Assembly (NCBI GenBank): GCA_029449245.1
Contig: JANATF010000019.1
Span: 62,001 to 126,000 of the forward strand
Source of the DNA: Mortierella alpina
Lineage: Eukaryota; Mortierellomycota; Mortierellomycetes; Mortierellales; Mortierellaceae
Reading direction: 5' to 3'
Length of the DNA: 64,000 nt
Below, piece by piece: positions 10,047-22,500 of this stretch. Every line of letters starts with the position of its first letter. The stretch's first letter is position 1. Below the pieces are notes generated by a model. It saw only the letters and a program-made list of their open reading frames with translations. It made no database searches and was not told the origin of the DNA. The translations under genes were made by a program, and so were the position numbers.

Positions 10047-13018
10047 ATGATCGCGCTAGGCCACTGGGGCAACGCTGCCAGGGTGCCGCTGCGGAGACTT
10101 GCCTCTGCTATCACCTCTTATCCCGCCACTCCCGCCCCCAGCCTTCCAGCCAATGTCTTGCGCCATGCACCCTTCTGCTCCTACTCGAAACAGGAACCCT
10201 TGGCGTCGAGCCTCACGGGCCTTAAAACATTCACCCTCCGTCGGTTTGATCAGTTTCACGAGGTAATCGCTCTCCCTCTAAACTCGCCCTTCGGCATCGC
10301 ATCGCACCGCACTAGACGTTTTCGATGACCTTGACCAGCATGGCCACGAGCGATGAACACATCAGATACTGTGCTATCGCGGAGCGGGATCCCATGCATG
10401 GGATGTGGTGTAGTGCGGTGAGGACAACGTGGAATGCTGCACAGGCCCGCAAAATGAGACATGCTAATGTCGCGTGCCTGTGTCTGTGCTCCTTCTCCCT
10501 CCTCCTCCACTTAGACAGCGCGCGCCAAGGGTCTTGTTGCCAATCACATTCAGAAACGGACCTTTTTGCGGCCTTCGTCGCCACGGCTCAACAACAACAA
10601 CGCAACGCCAGGAACGGGATCCGCTGGAGCTAACGCGGGACCTGCCGGCGTAGGCGCATCAAAATCGCTCCTAGGCCATCAGGCTGCTACAGCAGGGCCT
10701 ACTGCGACCGTATCAGCTTCAGTCAAGGCCGCAGAAAGGGCAGCGAACGCTGAACAAAACAAACTGGACTGGAAGATTTTCAAGGAGCTTTCAAGTTATA
10801 TCTGGCCCAAGGATGATCGAGGGGTCAAGATCCGAGTGGTCGCAGCGTTGGGTCTTTTGGTTATGGGCAAACTCCTGAACGTTCAAGTACCGTTCTTTTT
10901 CAAGGATATCATTGACAAACTGAACGTTGATTTCCCTGTTGAGGCAACAGCCTTGAGCGTTGTCGGTGCCGTCGTTCTGGGATGTAAGTGGAGAGTGCAT
11001 TTGATTGCTCATATTGTCACATAATTAATCTCCAGCCAAACAAAAAACAACGCCTCTGTGAATCCAGTCTGACATTTATTCGTTTTGACGTCGTGTGTCA
11101 ACAACCGACAGATGGTCTTGCGCGCGCTGGATCATCCATCTTTGGCGAGCTGCGGAATGCTGTCTTTGCTGCTGTTGCTCAAAAGGCTATCCGACGCGTC
11201 TCAGTGAATGTATTTGAGCACTTACACCGTCTGGACATGTCGTTTCATTTGACCAAGCAAACAGGAGGATTGAGTCGTGCCATTGATCGAGGAACAAAGT
11301 GCGTTGTTTTGCAGGAGAACATATTTGTCGCATCGGCATTCAAGTCGTTACTGTCGATCTAACATCTGTCGGACGATTTCTCTTTTTACTTTTTAATCTT
11401 TGGACCTTGGCGACATATCATCACAGAGGCATCAGCTTTCTCCTCTCATCAATGGTCTTTCATCTGATACCCACCGCACTTGAGATCACCATGGTCTGCA
11501 GTATCCTGACCTACCAGTTTGGCCCGTCCTTTGCAGCTGTCACGGCCGCCACAATGGCAGCCTACGCCTGGTTCACAGTCCAGACTACAGCCTGGAGGAC
11601 AAAGTTCAGGAAGCAGGCGAATGCTGCAGACAATCAAGCTGCTACAGTCGCTGTAGAGTCACTGATCAACTTTGAATCGGTCAAGGTAAGAAAAAAGTGC
11701 CATGGTGTCCATCTATTACTTTGTGTGTGTGTGTGTGTATGAATGAATATCTTTGTGCAACATCTAACCAGCCAATGTTTTTCTCCCTGTAGTATTTCAA
11801 CAATGAAAAATTCGAGCTGCAGCAGTATGACGACGCCCTGTCCAAGTACGAGAAGGCCTCCCTGAAGATCGCATCCAGTCTCGCCTTTCTCAACGCCGGC
11901 CAAAACATCATCTTCTCGACCAGTTTGACCGCCATGATGTACCTAGCGGCCCAGGGGGTCATATCTGGAACGATGACGGTCGGCGATGTAGTCATGATCA
12001 ATCAACTTGTCTTCCAGCTCTCGCTGCCCTTGAACTTTTTAGGATCCGTTTACCGTGAACTTCGACAGGCTTTGATCGACATGGAGACCATGTTCAACCT
12101 CCAAGGAGTTCATGTCAAGATCCAGGACAAGCCGAACGCAGAAGCACTGCGACTGGCAGCCAAGGGCGGTGAGCTTCGATTTGAGAACGTGGTCTTTGGA
12201 TACCATCCGGACCGGCCCATCCTGAAGGGCATCAGCTTTGTGGTCCCTGCAGGCAAGAAGGTTGCGATCGTCGGGCCCTCTGGATGCGGCAAGTCCACTC
12301 TGTTGCGACTCTTGTTCCGCTTCTATGATCCTCAGAGCGGCAATGTGTTTATTGACAACCAGAATCTGCGGGATGTCAAGCTGGACAGCCTCCGAGCTCA
12401 GATTGCCGTGGTCCCGCAGGAGACGGCCCTGTTCAACACGACCATCAAGCGCAACATCCAGTACGGCAACGTCGCAGCTACGGAGGAGGAGGTGATCCTG
12501 GCAGCCAAGAGGGCACAGATCCACGATGCTATCATGAAGTTGCCTGACCAGTACGAGACCAAGGTCGGCGAGCGTGGATTGATGCTCTCGGGCGGCGAGA
12601 AGCAGCGCGTGGCTTTATCACGCGCCATTCTCAAGAACTCTCCCATCATGTTCTTTGACGAGGCGACCTCTGCTTTGGACACCCACACGGAGCAGGGCTT
12701 GCTCTCCAACATTCGCTCTGTGCTGCACGAAAAGGGCGGCACCAGCATGTTTGTTGCTCATCGACTGAGGACAATTGCTGACGCAGGTAAGAATGACCGG
12801 GTCACTGAAAATCTTTTTTCTCTGCAGGGAATGCAAGACCTCGTTAAGGACCTTGACTCACCATTGGTTTTTTATATTGTGTTGCATGCCCCCTAGATGA
12901 GATTATTGTCCTGAAGGAGGGCCAGATCGCAGAGCGTGGACGTCACGACGAGTTGCTTAAAAAGGACGGGATCTATCGACTTATGTGGGATACACAGGAG
13001 GGCGAAGCCATCTTCTGA
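10047..13018 (+). CDS. ATM1: Mitochondrial ABC transporter of the ATM1/ABCB7 family
   Basis: Six exons, 10047..10262, 10515..10983, 11112..11298, 11427..11685, 11793..12786 and 12897..13018, give 748 aa. This half-transporter of the inner membrane exports a glutathione-linked sulfur species used for cytosolic Fe/S protein assembly. The N-terminus is a presequence ([20 protein letters not shown]). The membrane domain includes [17 protein letters not shown] and [18 protein letters not shown], strongly ATM1-like, and later YFNNEKFE and [15 protein letters not shown]. The nucleotide-binding domain has Walker [10 protein letters not shown] (about 538-546), signature LSGGEKQR (about 642) and Walker [13 protein letters not shown]. 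The length matches the family (about 690-750). The gene is complete. Intron 4 contains a (TG)n run near 11721. Confidence 0.96.
11721..11739 (+). repeat. (TG)n microsatellite in ATM1 intron 4
   Basis: About nine TG units lie in the 107-nt intron between exons 4 and 5 of ATM1, away from both splice sites. Confidence 0.85.
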
Positions 13019-13175
13019 GCCAGTTCATTGATAATGCAGATAAAATACAATGTTGGAGGGGGTTTTAGACTACACGACTCTACTCGTAAAAAAACGAGAA
13101 CGAATGAGGAGAAAGAAAAAAAAAAGCACAGCAAGCGACAAGCAGAGAGACTGAGATATCGGGCAAGGATCTCCT

Positions 13176-16100
13176 TCATTGCGACTCTTCCTCGTCCGAA
13201 AGCAGAGCCATGGGCTTTTCCTGGTATTTTGAGACGAGGCCATGGTCCAATGTGAAGACGCTCACAGCACCCGTGTCCCCCCCGACAGCTAAATGTTCAA
13301 AGGACTCGGACGCAGTCATGCGGGCGATAGGTCCTAGGTTAGCCTCCATACTCCAAATCTGAGCGTCCTCGGTCGCTCTCCGAATGTCCCAGAGCTTGAT
13401 GGCTCCGTCGCCTCCACCTGATATCAGCACCGGTTGGTTGGTTCCGAAGCTACGAGGCCACCAGAGCGCGGACGTAATGCCTGCATTATTGTCGTCATCC
13501 ATACTGCTGGGGTGTGAGAAGCGATGCAGCGGCTCCGCACCAATGGCACGAATGTCAAACACTGCAATGTCGTTGTTGTGTGAGCCGCTGATGACATATT
13601 GCTCGCAAGGACTGAATTCGACTAGGTTCGCGTCCTCGTGCCCAGAGTTGATGTTGAGCACATTTTTGGCGTGTGCCACATCGAATATCCGCAGGCGACC
13701 GTCGCCTCTCTCCTCTTCGATCGCACATGTTCTTCCCGAGGTTCCACACGCCAGGAGACGACCTATGTGTAAATGTGGTGGGAAAGAGTCAGATCTCAGG
13801 TTTGCAGCGAGGGGCGAAACACTCACTGCATTCGCCGATGGTGCATAGGATGGGTACAGGGTAGGAGACGGGAAACGTTTTACCTGTTGAAGAGAATGAT
13901 AGACACGATACGCTTCTGGACGTTTGTCCAGATCCGACGTATTTGAATCCAAGATCACTCACGGCGACCCTTTCCATGTTGCTTGCATCGTAGAATGCCA
14001 CCTATTCGCCAAGAAGATACAAATATAAGCATATGTCACTCTTTGCACCGATACGAGATTTGCAAATCAGGTCTGCATTGCTGGGCACTATCACGCAGTC
14101 GGTTGCCATTACCTGTCCATGTAGACTTTCACCACCACCAATGTCAGTCCCCTCCAGCCCTGCTGCGAGGCAATCCCAAAAGTGGCCATAGCCAAAGCTT
14201 ATGCTCGAGATGCCGCGTCGCCCTCCAGGAGCAACCAACTTTTTGTTCTCCTTGCACACTTGGCCCTCAGCATCTAGCTGGTAGATATTGATCGTGCTGT
14301 TTGGATGGAAAATTAAAGGCACAGCAAATATTTAGTGAGCACCGTGCACAGACTCTGCTCTCAGAACTGTACATCTTTGATATACATCGTATTCGCAAGC
14401 AAATACGCACCCCTCTGCCGAACAGGTCGCGAATATATCATCGCCGTGCAGCGACGCTTCCATGACAGCCAGTCGATTTACCCGGCTCTCGTTGTTGCCT
14501 GGATGTGAATGCACCGATAGTCGTGTAAAACATAGTGTCAGAGGGCTTGGAAAAAAAACACTCATTTAAATCATTGCACCTTCAACCGCTCCCGCACCTT
14601 CTCACTTACCAATCGTGTGAACGCACCGTCCAGTCTCTGCATTCCAGATCTAATCGGACAAGCATCGTTTAGTAATCGGTCGATAGCGGGTCGAGTTCAC
14701 TTCCGTCGTGCATTTTCCAGAAGGGATATACCTTAGTCTTGTGGTCATCAGCACCAGAGATAAAAAAGTCCTTCGAGAATGACAGCTTAATATCATTAAC
14801 CGTCTCTGTCATATCTGCAGTGCATCGAACAGAATAAGAGAACGTGGAGAGCGATATGTTAGTTTACATTGCCTCAGCGACATTGAGCCCAATGCAGCAT
14901 GACGTGATGTTGAGGCACATGAACTTACGCTGGTTCAGAGTGTTGTCTGGATGGTCGTGGCCCTGAAGCTGCATAGTCTGACCATTTTTGAGGTCGCAGA
15001 GGAGGAGGTTGCCCGGACGATTGTACATATCTTGAGTTGCTACATTGGCTACAGCAAGTTTCATCCTGTCATGAGGGTCAACATTAGTTGGAAAACGGCC
15101 TAGTGATGCCACGCTGTCCATTGAGCAATAAGGCACTTACGTGGATGTTTTGAGTGCCATATCAACAACACTACCGCTGGAGTAGTTGAACGTTGTGGCG
15201 CAAACATAATCCTTCAGCTTTCTCAGACGCAGCATATCCTAAGGGATTAAATTACAAGAAATGAGTATAAAAAACAAAAGTTCCTGGTACAGGCAAATAT
15301 TCATGAAATGCATAGGTCGTGTACCTGGATTAGATGCCTGTTCTGTGTCCCGAGTTCTCGCCTTCCCAGAAGACTCATCATCGATGTCTTGCTGTGCGTA
15401 TTCATCCAGTCGTATTGTGGACGCCGTGCCTTTGTGCTGTACTGGGCTATAGTTTTTTCAAACGCTTCTCTGCAGTCATCGGCACTCCGCCGGAAGCCAG
15501 TGAAGCGGAATACCTCTCTAATCACGAATAACAAAGCAGGTATTTGTCGTTAGCAAGTAAATCAGATATCTAGAGGACCATTGGCAGTGAGCAGTGCAAG
15601 GAGTGAACATGTTCACTCACTTTGAGACAGCGGTCCAATTGACGGGCTTCAGTGCCCGTGTGTATGCGGTCACTTGTGTAATGATCGTTTCCAGTTCCTC
15701 CTTTGTTACACCCGCCGGCTGGATTGTCTTGGGCACTTTGTACGAGCTCGTGAGCTCTCTCCGCCTGGTTGCCTGCTCGAGCATGCGCTGCTGGTACGTC
15801 TATACGGTTGCACAAATGAAAGGGATAAAGAAGCATTAGCCATAAAACTGGCCTCAAGCTTGATACTATCCTCCCATCGACCAGAGCCAGATACGCACCA
15901 GAAGCTCATCCTTGGATGAATGATAAGATTTGTTCATCAAGTCGACAAAGTCCACATCGAGGCGAGCCTGTAGAGGTAGGTTCAAGTTGATCTACAACGA
16001 TGGGCAAAATAGGCGCCACAAGCAGTTCAGTTCGCAAGCGGAGTGACGATTAAGAATGAGAACATATCAAACCGCATCCATGGAGAAAGAGTTGTTTACC

Positions 16101-16810
16101 TCCTGTTCGCCGTCCATCAGCGAGTCGTCGCCATATTCATATTCGTCGTCAAAGCTCCCTTCTTCAGAACTGACACTCTTCATATCGTCATCAGCAGCCT
16201 CTGAAGAAGGTCGTTCAGCAACGACAACGGCTGGATCAAGGTCCATGTCCACCCCACTCGTAGACACTATCGCGTCCTCCTGCGGAGCAACTGGCTCAGG
16301 GATGTATGGGTCGTCCGGCGGCCTATACTCCACTGACACTGCTCTGACACTGGGCGTCGATCTGGTGTCACTTCTAGCATCGCTATCCTCCGGCGCATTC
16401 TCGTCTGAGGATATGGCTATAATATCTGCCTTTTCATCTTCGCCATCGCTGCCGTTGTCGTCAGAGTCGGATATGATCACATATACCGGTGCGGTGGTAG
16501 CAGCGTTGGAGAGTTCCCGCTCTGGCATTCGTGGCAGAGGAGTTGGCTCCTGCTTCTGGAGCACGGCAATGACAGGCAGTTCCTGAGGCGCTGTCTCCTG
16601 CAGCACGTTGCTGGGTAGCGATTGCTGGGGCTGGCTCTCCTGTGGCACAACAATGGGCGCAGTGGGCGGCAGTTGCTGAGGTTCTACGGCCGTTACGGTG
16701 TGGGTTGACGCGAATGGAGGGTCAATGGACTGGTCTGTGGCTGAAGGGGAGATCTTTGAGAGGAAGGCGCGAAGAGCACGAGAGCGAGAGAAGCTGAAGC
16801 TGAATTCCAT
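13176..16810 (-). CDS. WD40-repeat protein with acidic N-terminus and Myb/SANT-like segment
   Basis: Twelve exons (16100..16810, 15899..15991, 15621..15799, 15325..15517, 15141..15238, 14929..15065, 14732..14814, 14610..14649, 14411..14498, 14113..14296, 13884..14001, 13762 down to 13176) give 836 aa. Every join is GT-AG and in frame. Residues 1-240 are Ser/Asp/Glu-rich and disordered, with acidic clusters. Residues about 295-345 (NWTAVSK, then RRSADDCREAFEKTIAQY) recall a Myb/SANT fold. The C-terminal ~460 residues form WD40 blades, with FFISGADDHKTKIWN, SCLSFSSTGRLLACG and LISGGGDGAIKLWDIRR; WDxR-type motifs (FDIRA, WDIRR) are seen in CUL4-DDB1 substrate receptors. A DCAF or chromatin role is possible, but I do not recognise an ortholog. 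The 3' end converges on ATM1. Confidence 0.72.
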
Positions 16811-17017
16811 TGGCAACGCTGCTGTCCACAGACTCTCTCAATGCTGTCCTCGACGCGGGGCAAGAACGATCGTCCAATGGTCCTGAGCCTCAATCCGGCG
16901 CGATGTGGACGAGAAGAGAAATACGAGCGCGAAACACTGCGTTGGTGCAGCATATTTTCAAGAACTATAGCTGCACGTGACTTTTGCCATTTTATTTTTT
17001 TTGCCTTCGAACATGGG

Positions 17018-18471
17018 TTACTCCTGGTTGACGGTGCGGGGGTAAGTGGGTCCGACCTGCTGGATAACCTCGTGGGCAAGGTAGTGGCCCTTGGCAACGC
17101 AGGTGGCAATGTCGGCGCCCTGGACAAACTTGGCAATGAATCCTCCGCAGAAGGCATCGCCAGCACCGTTGCAGTCGACGATCTCAGACTCGGGGATGGC
17201 AATGATGGGGTACTCAAGGATAGAGCCGTCAGCCTTGGCGACGATGGTGTTGTTCACTCCCTGCGTGAAGACGACGAGACGCTCGCGCTGGGTGTTGACC
17301 TTGGGGAGCTTGGCGATGTAGGTAGCAACAGCCTTGACATCCTTGGGATCAGGGAGGTTGTGGGCCAGGGCATAGGCCTCGGCCTCACCCTCGTTACCAA
17401 AGACAACATCCATGTAAGGAAGGACCTCGTCCAAGACCTTGGTGAAGAACTGGGGAATGAAAGGGGCAGAGAAGTTCATGGTGAAGGTCTTGTTCTCGGC
17501 AGCAGCGTGCTTGGCGATCTCGAGGATGCCCTCGGGGGTGACGGTGAGGAAGAAGCCCTCGACGTAGTAGACCTTGGCGCCCTTGACCAGGTTCCAGGTC
17601 TTCTCGGCACGGATGTGATCAGCAGTGAGCTTCTCGGCAGCAGACAACTTGGTGACGAGGGAGCGGTCGTGGCCAGAGATCAGGGCAGCGCAGGTGCCGG
17701 TAGGAATGCCGCCGGCGATGTGGACGTACTCGGTGGTCAGGCCGTCGGCAGTGGCGGCAGAGATGAGCTGATCATGGAACTTGTCAGTGGCAGTGGCTCC
17801 GACATAGACGACCGACTTTGCGGGCAGGATGCGCTGAGCACCACGGGCGGTGTTCTGACTGGCACCACCGGCGACATAGACAACATCCTTGAACTGGATG
17901 ATCTCCTCGTACCTATGTGTGTTGCAAGAAGCGATCCAATGGGCTGGTCAACGAGTCTGCGCCCTATCATCGTTGACACTCTTGAGCTATGCTGGAATGC
18001 TCGTATGCTCGTATGCTCGTTGCTGATGAGCTGCGAGAAGCGTGCCCCGAGTTCAGATCCATCTGTAATCCACAAGACTGGCTGGCATCCACGAACAAAC
18101 CAAGACGCATAAAGCTTCAGGCACGGGGCGGCAAGATGGCTGTCAAGCGTGCGATGAAAAAGATGCTCCTTTGTGATCCATGTGTCCCCCTGATGGATTG
18201 CCCTCCTGAATCATAACAGCAAGAGACGTCACGACGATGAGAGTGAGGGCACTTACAGAGACATGTGCGACTCGTCGGCGAGGATGGCATCGTTCGACTT
18301 GAGGTTGTATCTACAGGGTGCAGTTGAGGTGAGGATGCAGGTTGGGCGTGGGCTGTGGCCTCGCGTGCTGATAGTACCATGAGCTTACCTGGCGAGGAGG
18401 TCCTCGTTGGCCTTGACCTGGATATCGAGCAGGGGGTTGCCCATGCAGAAGAGGGGGTAGGAGTGGGTCAT
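17018..18471 (-). CDS. ADO1: Adenosine kinase
   Basis: Three exons, 18389..18471, 18257..18310 and 17018..17912, give 343 aa, the usual length of fungal and animal adenosine kinases. It phosphorylates adenosine to AMP in the cytosol, removing the product of S-adenosylhomocysteine hydrolysis. It belongs to the PfkB/ribokinase family. The N-terminal CMGNPLLDI strand, the GGASQNTARGAQ substrate loop, and the C-terminal signature DCNGAGDAFCGGF (about residues 292-304, catalytic Asp about 298) are all present. Codon use is strongly biased to C-ending codons, as in SAH1, which suggests high expression. It is transcribed away from the RasGEF gene. Intron 2 is 344 nt, long for this window, with nothing recognisable inside. 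Confidence 0.96.
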
Positions 18472-19556
18472 GCTGGGAGGGTGCTGGAGAGTCTGGTCTG
18501 GGGGAGAGAAGAGGAGCGAGCGGGAGGAAAGAGGCAGAAGAGAAAGAGGGTTTTTTGCTGGGGAGGTCCTTTTGTACTGATAACGATACTGTGGCCTCGG
18601 TGTTTTCATGTGGCAGGCTGCGAGTGCAATCCCCCCTTCCCCACAGGCACACTCCACTTTTTGCTTATTGCACGTCGTCGTCGGACTGGGGCTTAGCCAT
18701 CCAGGGATAACACTCTGATTCTGTTACAGCCCCCATACGCCCCATGGGTCAGCGAGCGCGCACTCCGTCGCAGCAGTAGCGTGAGAGCACACAACCGAAG
18801 GGGGAACACACACACACAGACACCTACCTACTGTTCCCCCCTCCTTTTTTTTTTTTTTTTTTTTTTTTTTTGCTAAGGAAGGGAGGCAAATGTGCCCTCG
18901 GACATGCTGCTTTGCCCTACCTGTCCTGCCCTGTCCCTGGCGCCGTTGCCCGTGCCATGTGTGTCTCTGCGCCCTGCACCCAGCTGTAGTGCTGTAGACA
19001 CTGCACAAGGGTACCTCAGTCCCTCCGCTTTCGCCTGCCTGTGTGCGTGTGTGTGTGTGTTGTTGTTGCTGCTCTCTTGGCCTGTCTTTCCCTTTGTTCA
19101 TCCTTTAGTCTCGCTCTCTCGGCTCAGTTTTTTTTTTTTTTTTTTTTTTTGAGTGGGTCGTTGTTGAGAAGGCAAAAGCAGCCCGTTGAGCTGTCCTTTT
19201 CCTCTTGGTTTTCTCCCTCTCCGTGCGTGCCTTCCATTGTCGAATCTCTAGTCTTCTTTTTTTTTTTTTTTTTTGGCTTTTATTTGTTATTTCCCTTCGC
19301 CCTTTCCTCTCTCCTCCTCTCTCCTCCATCCGCCTTCCTCCTCTCCTCCGTCTCTTCTCCTCACTGCACATTCCCACCCAGCCATCCCCCATCCACTTTT
19401 GTACACCTACATTGTCTTGACTACGTCCACAAAACTTTACCTAGGCGCGGCTAAAAACACCTAGTCTCCTTTCCCCTGAAAACGCGCCTTCAGCTCAAAT
19501 TGACCCAAGGACACACACATCCCGCTCACAAGGACGCGACCATCTCACAGGGCGAC
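18472..19556. promoter_or_regulatory. 1.1 kb divergent promoter region between adenosine kinase and RasGEF
   Basis: It contains three long T-runs on the plus strand (about 18845-18871, 19128-19150 and 19255-19274), a CA/TG-rich patch near 18810 and 19040, and a CT-rich stretch at 19290-19400 before the RasGEF start. Poly(dA:dT) tracts exclude nucleosomes in fungal promoters; their role here is inferred from position. No supported gene is present. Confidence 0.55.
18845..19274. repeat. Three poly(T) tracts of about 27, 23 and 19 nt
   Basis: Homopolymer T runs at 18845-18871, 19128-19150 and near 19255-19274 lie between divergent genes. Lengths are as printed; homopolymers are prone to sequencing error. 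Confidence 0.85.
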
Positions 19557-22500
19557 ATGGTTTCGGAGAGTCTCGACATCCAGGTCCTGGTCAGGGCCAT
19601 GTACGACTTTGACTCGGAGGATGCGACCAACCTCACATTCAAGAAGGATGATGTTATCCAGGTGCTGGCTCAACTCGAGTCAGGATGGTGGGCTGGCCAT
19701 TGCGACGGCCGGCAGGGCTGGTTTCCTTCCAACTATGTCCAAGTGCTCGAGGAGGCTGACCTGGACAGCCAGGATGACGAGGACGACGGAGACGATCTTG
19801 ATGTAAGTGTCTAGTTTTTTTTTTGTTTCGCTTTCCCTCTCTCCCCTCCCTTTCCCCCTTCCCTCCTCGAGTCGTTCGCTGGTGCAGTCTGCAGGAATGT
19901 TGTTCAGCCCTTGGGTATCTGACAGCCCCGCAGCGACCTCAACGACTTGGCGCAGAGAAAACAAGACATGGAGCCAAGTGTAGCACGGCTGTACTCATTA
20001 TCAGAGGATGGGCAACACACACCGCTCGGGCGATAGAGAGCAAGATATGAATACAAGGCCTCAGCAAATGATGCCTTAAGCTCTTGCTCAGATATTAACC
20101 GGCATGGGCCTCCCCCCCCCCGTTTTTTTTATGTTTGTCCATCGTCTTTGCCTAATCATCTTTTAGAGCACTGACGACCTATGGCTGCCACAGACAACTC
20201 CCGACGGCCAGGTATTCTATTATAACCAGAGAACACAGGAGTCGAGCTGGACCATCCCCGAGCCAGAAGATCAGGCAAGCGTTGGCACTGCAGATACCGC
20301 TGGCGGAAATGAATCAGGCAAGTTGAAAAACATGCTCCCGTCTAGAGCCATTCCTCCACACAGGAATGTCATATTTGCACCCTATATTTCTTCACATCCT
20401 TCATGCCATTCCACAGTGGGTACCAGGGTTGTGTTACCAAGATTGCGGACGCCTGCATGCGGATTGGCTTCCTACCTTTCCCATGCATACGATTTGGATA
20501 CTTGATGATTTTGCTCTCTTAATTGCTTCAACTCCGTTCGTTGTTGTCTTCTCAGCTCGGCGGACTTTTTGGGGATTTCTTTTCCTAACGCCCGGGATGT
20601 CATGATTCTCCGCGTGTGGCGCCCTGGGGCTTTCCTCCGGTCCACGTTTAAAGACACCTCTGTGCTATGGGTCCTAACACGCATGCAGTATCCGTGCGTG
20701 GTAGTGACCTAGAACAACGAGAATGTGGAAGGGCTTATCACAGCAATGTACTTATCGTTCGTATGCATTTCACGCACTGGCATTGATGGCGCATAGGTCG
20801 GACGGGATGGTCAGTCCGCGAATCAACTTCAAACGGCAACGGCTGGTACAACTCTGAGGCGGAAGACGATGATCAAGACCAAGGAACAGACGCACAGGAA
20901 GGGCAGGAGGACGACGAAAATGGACGTCTCTCCCGAGCATCCAGTACCAACCACAATACGCAGGATAGTAAGGTACGTCGTGTGTTGCTATATCGGGAAG
21001 GCTGACCAATCAGACTGTCTGTGCGTTCCACACTAATATATATCTTCCCATGCTCGCTGATGCCTCACTCACAGGATGCACTGGACCAGGCGCAGACACT
21101 TGCCACGGTCAGGAAACCATCCGGGGTTATCCCTGCAGCACCGCAAGAGTCTGTCGAAGGTCTGCCACCGCTCCCGCTGCTGCCCAATCCTTTCGATCCC
21201 GAGCCTACATGGTCCTCGTTGGCGGAGCACACTGCCGCGGCTGTTGAGAGTCTTCTCTTCTCAACCGACAATGGCTACAAGCCCTATTACCTCATCCAGT
21301 CCTCGATTGTGGTCGAGGCTATCCGTGTGATGCTCTACGCTTCAGGAACTGTGGATAAAGATGCGCTTATCATGCGCCAGCACAGAGGACTAAAGATGCA
21401 CCATCGACAGATCATGGCGGCACTCTCGAAACTTGTCCTCTCTGCCAAAATGGCGTCAGGTGTTTGGCCAGCGCCGGACGCGGTTCTTAAGCTGCAGGCA
21501 GATGCACGCGAGGTGGGTGCTGCTGCCCAGAACTATGTTTCGACGGCCATGGCAGCCAACGTGACCGTCCATCAAGTCGATGCGCGCCTGGTAACGGATG
21601 TCAAGGGCCTCAGGCCAAAGAACGAGGCACGGTCGCTCAACAGGGCACTCTCCAACGGCTCGTTAAAGGGCGAGCAGCCTTCGGAGCGCAAAGTTTTTGG
21701 TTCGCAGATGAGCACTCAGAGCATCCTCAGTCAGCTGGACTATTATTCCAAGAACGCCTCCAAGGCTGTCAATGTGCTCGCGATGCAGATCGAAAAACTG
21801 ATTGAGAGCCCCACCCCCTCGATCCGCAACAGCGGTCTCAACGGGGCGTCGGCATCCAACCCCGTCATGAACTCGTCCCAGTCGGCTCAGTTGGTCACCC
21901 AAGCACGGCAAACCATCTCTCAGCTGGGCTCGCTCCTGACGCTTGTCAATGACTTCAGCTCCTCAGCTCTCACTGAGCATCCAGACATTCCCGAAAAGTA
22001 CTTTTCAGACGTCAAGACGGCAAAACAGGCACTCCATGGCAGTACCGCATCTCTTGTCATGGCAATCCAGTCTGCTACCGACCTCTTGGCCGTGGGACAG
22101 TCCCTGGACTTGGCCCTTAGCACCACCCTCTCGACTGGCAATGCAGCTGACAGTGTCGTCCTAGCCACGCGTGTGCTGATTCAGGAAAAGGAAATGGCCG
22201 AGGCCATTGCTCCTGTTCATAGGGCGACGTTGGAACAGTATGCTGTTGCACGGAAGCCTTCCTTGGCGCCACCTGCAGATAGCCTTTACAGTCACGACCA
22301 CGACTCGGACATTGAACCCGATATGGCGCCTCGGTCGAACGCCAGTCGCCTTCAGCAGGATGAAGCCTCTCAACGTACGCGGTCGGATTCACAACCATCC
22401 ATTTTCTCGGCCCACTCCAACAACTCTGGACTGCAAACACCCGGCACAAGCACAAGCGTAGAATCGACTCTCCGCGGCGCCAATGGTTATCCATTCCCAT

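Noticed and set aside
16841-18112. 423-codon plus-strand open frame opposite adenosine kinase
   Set aside because: Same antisense effect of C-ending codon bias; it also runs through the kinase intron.
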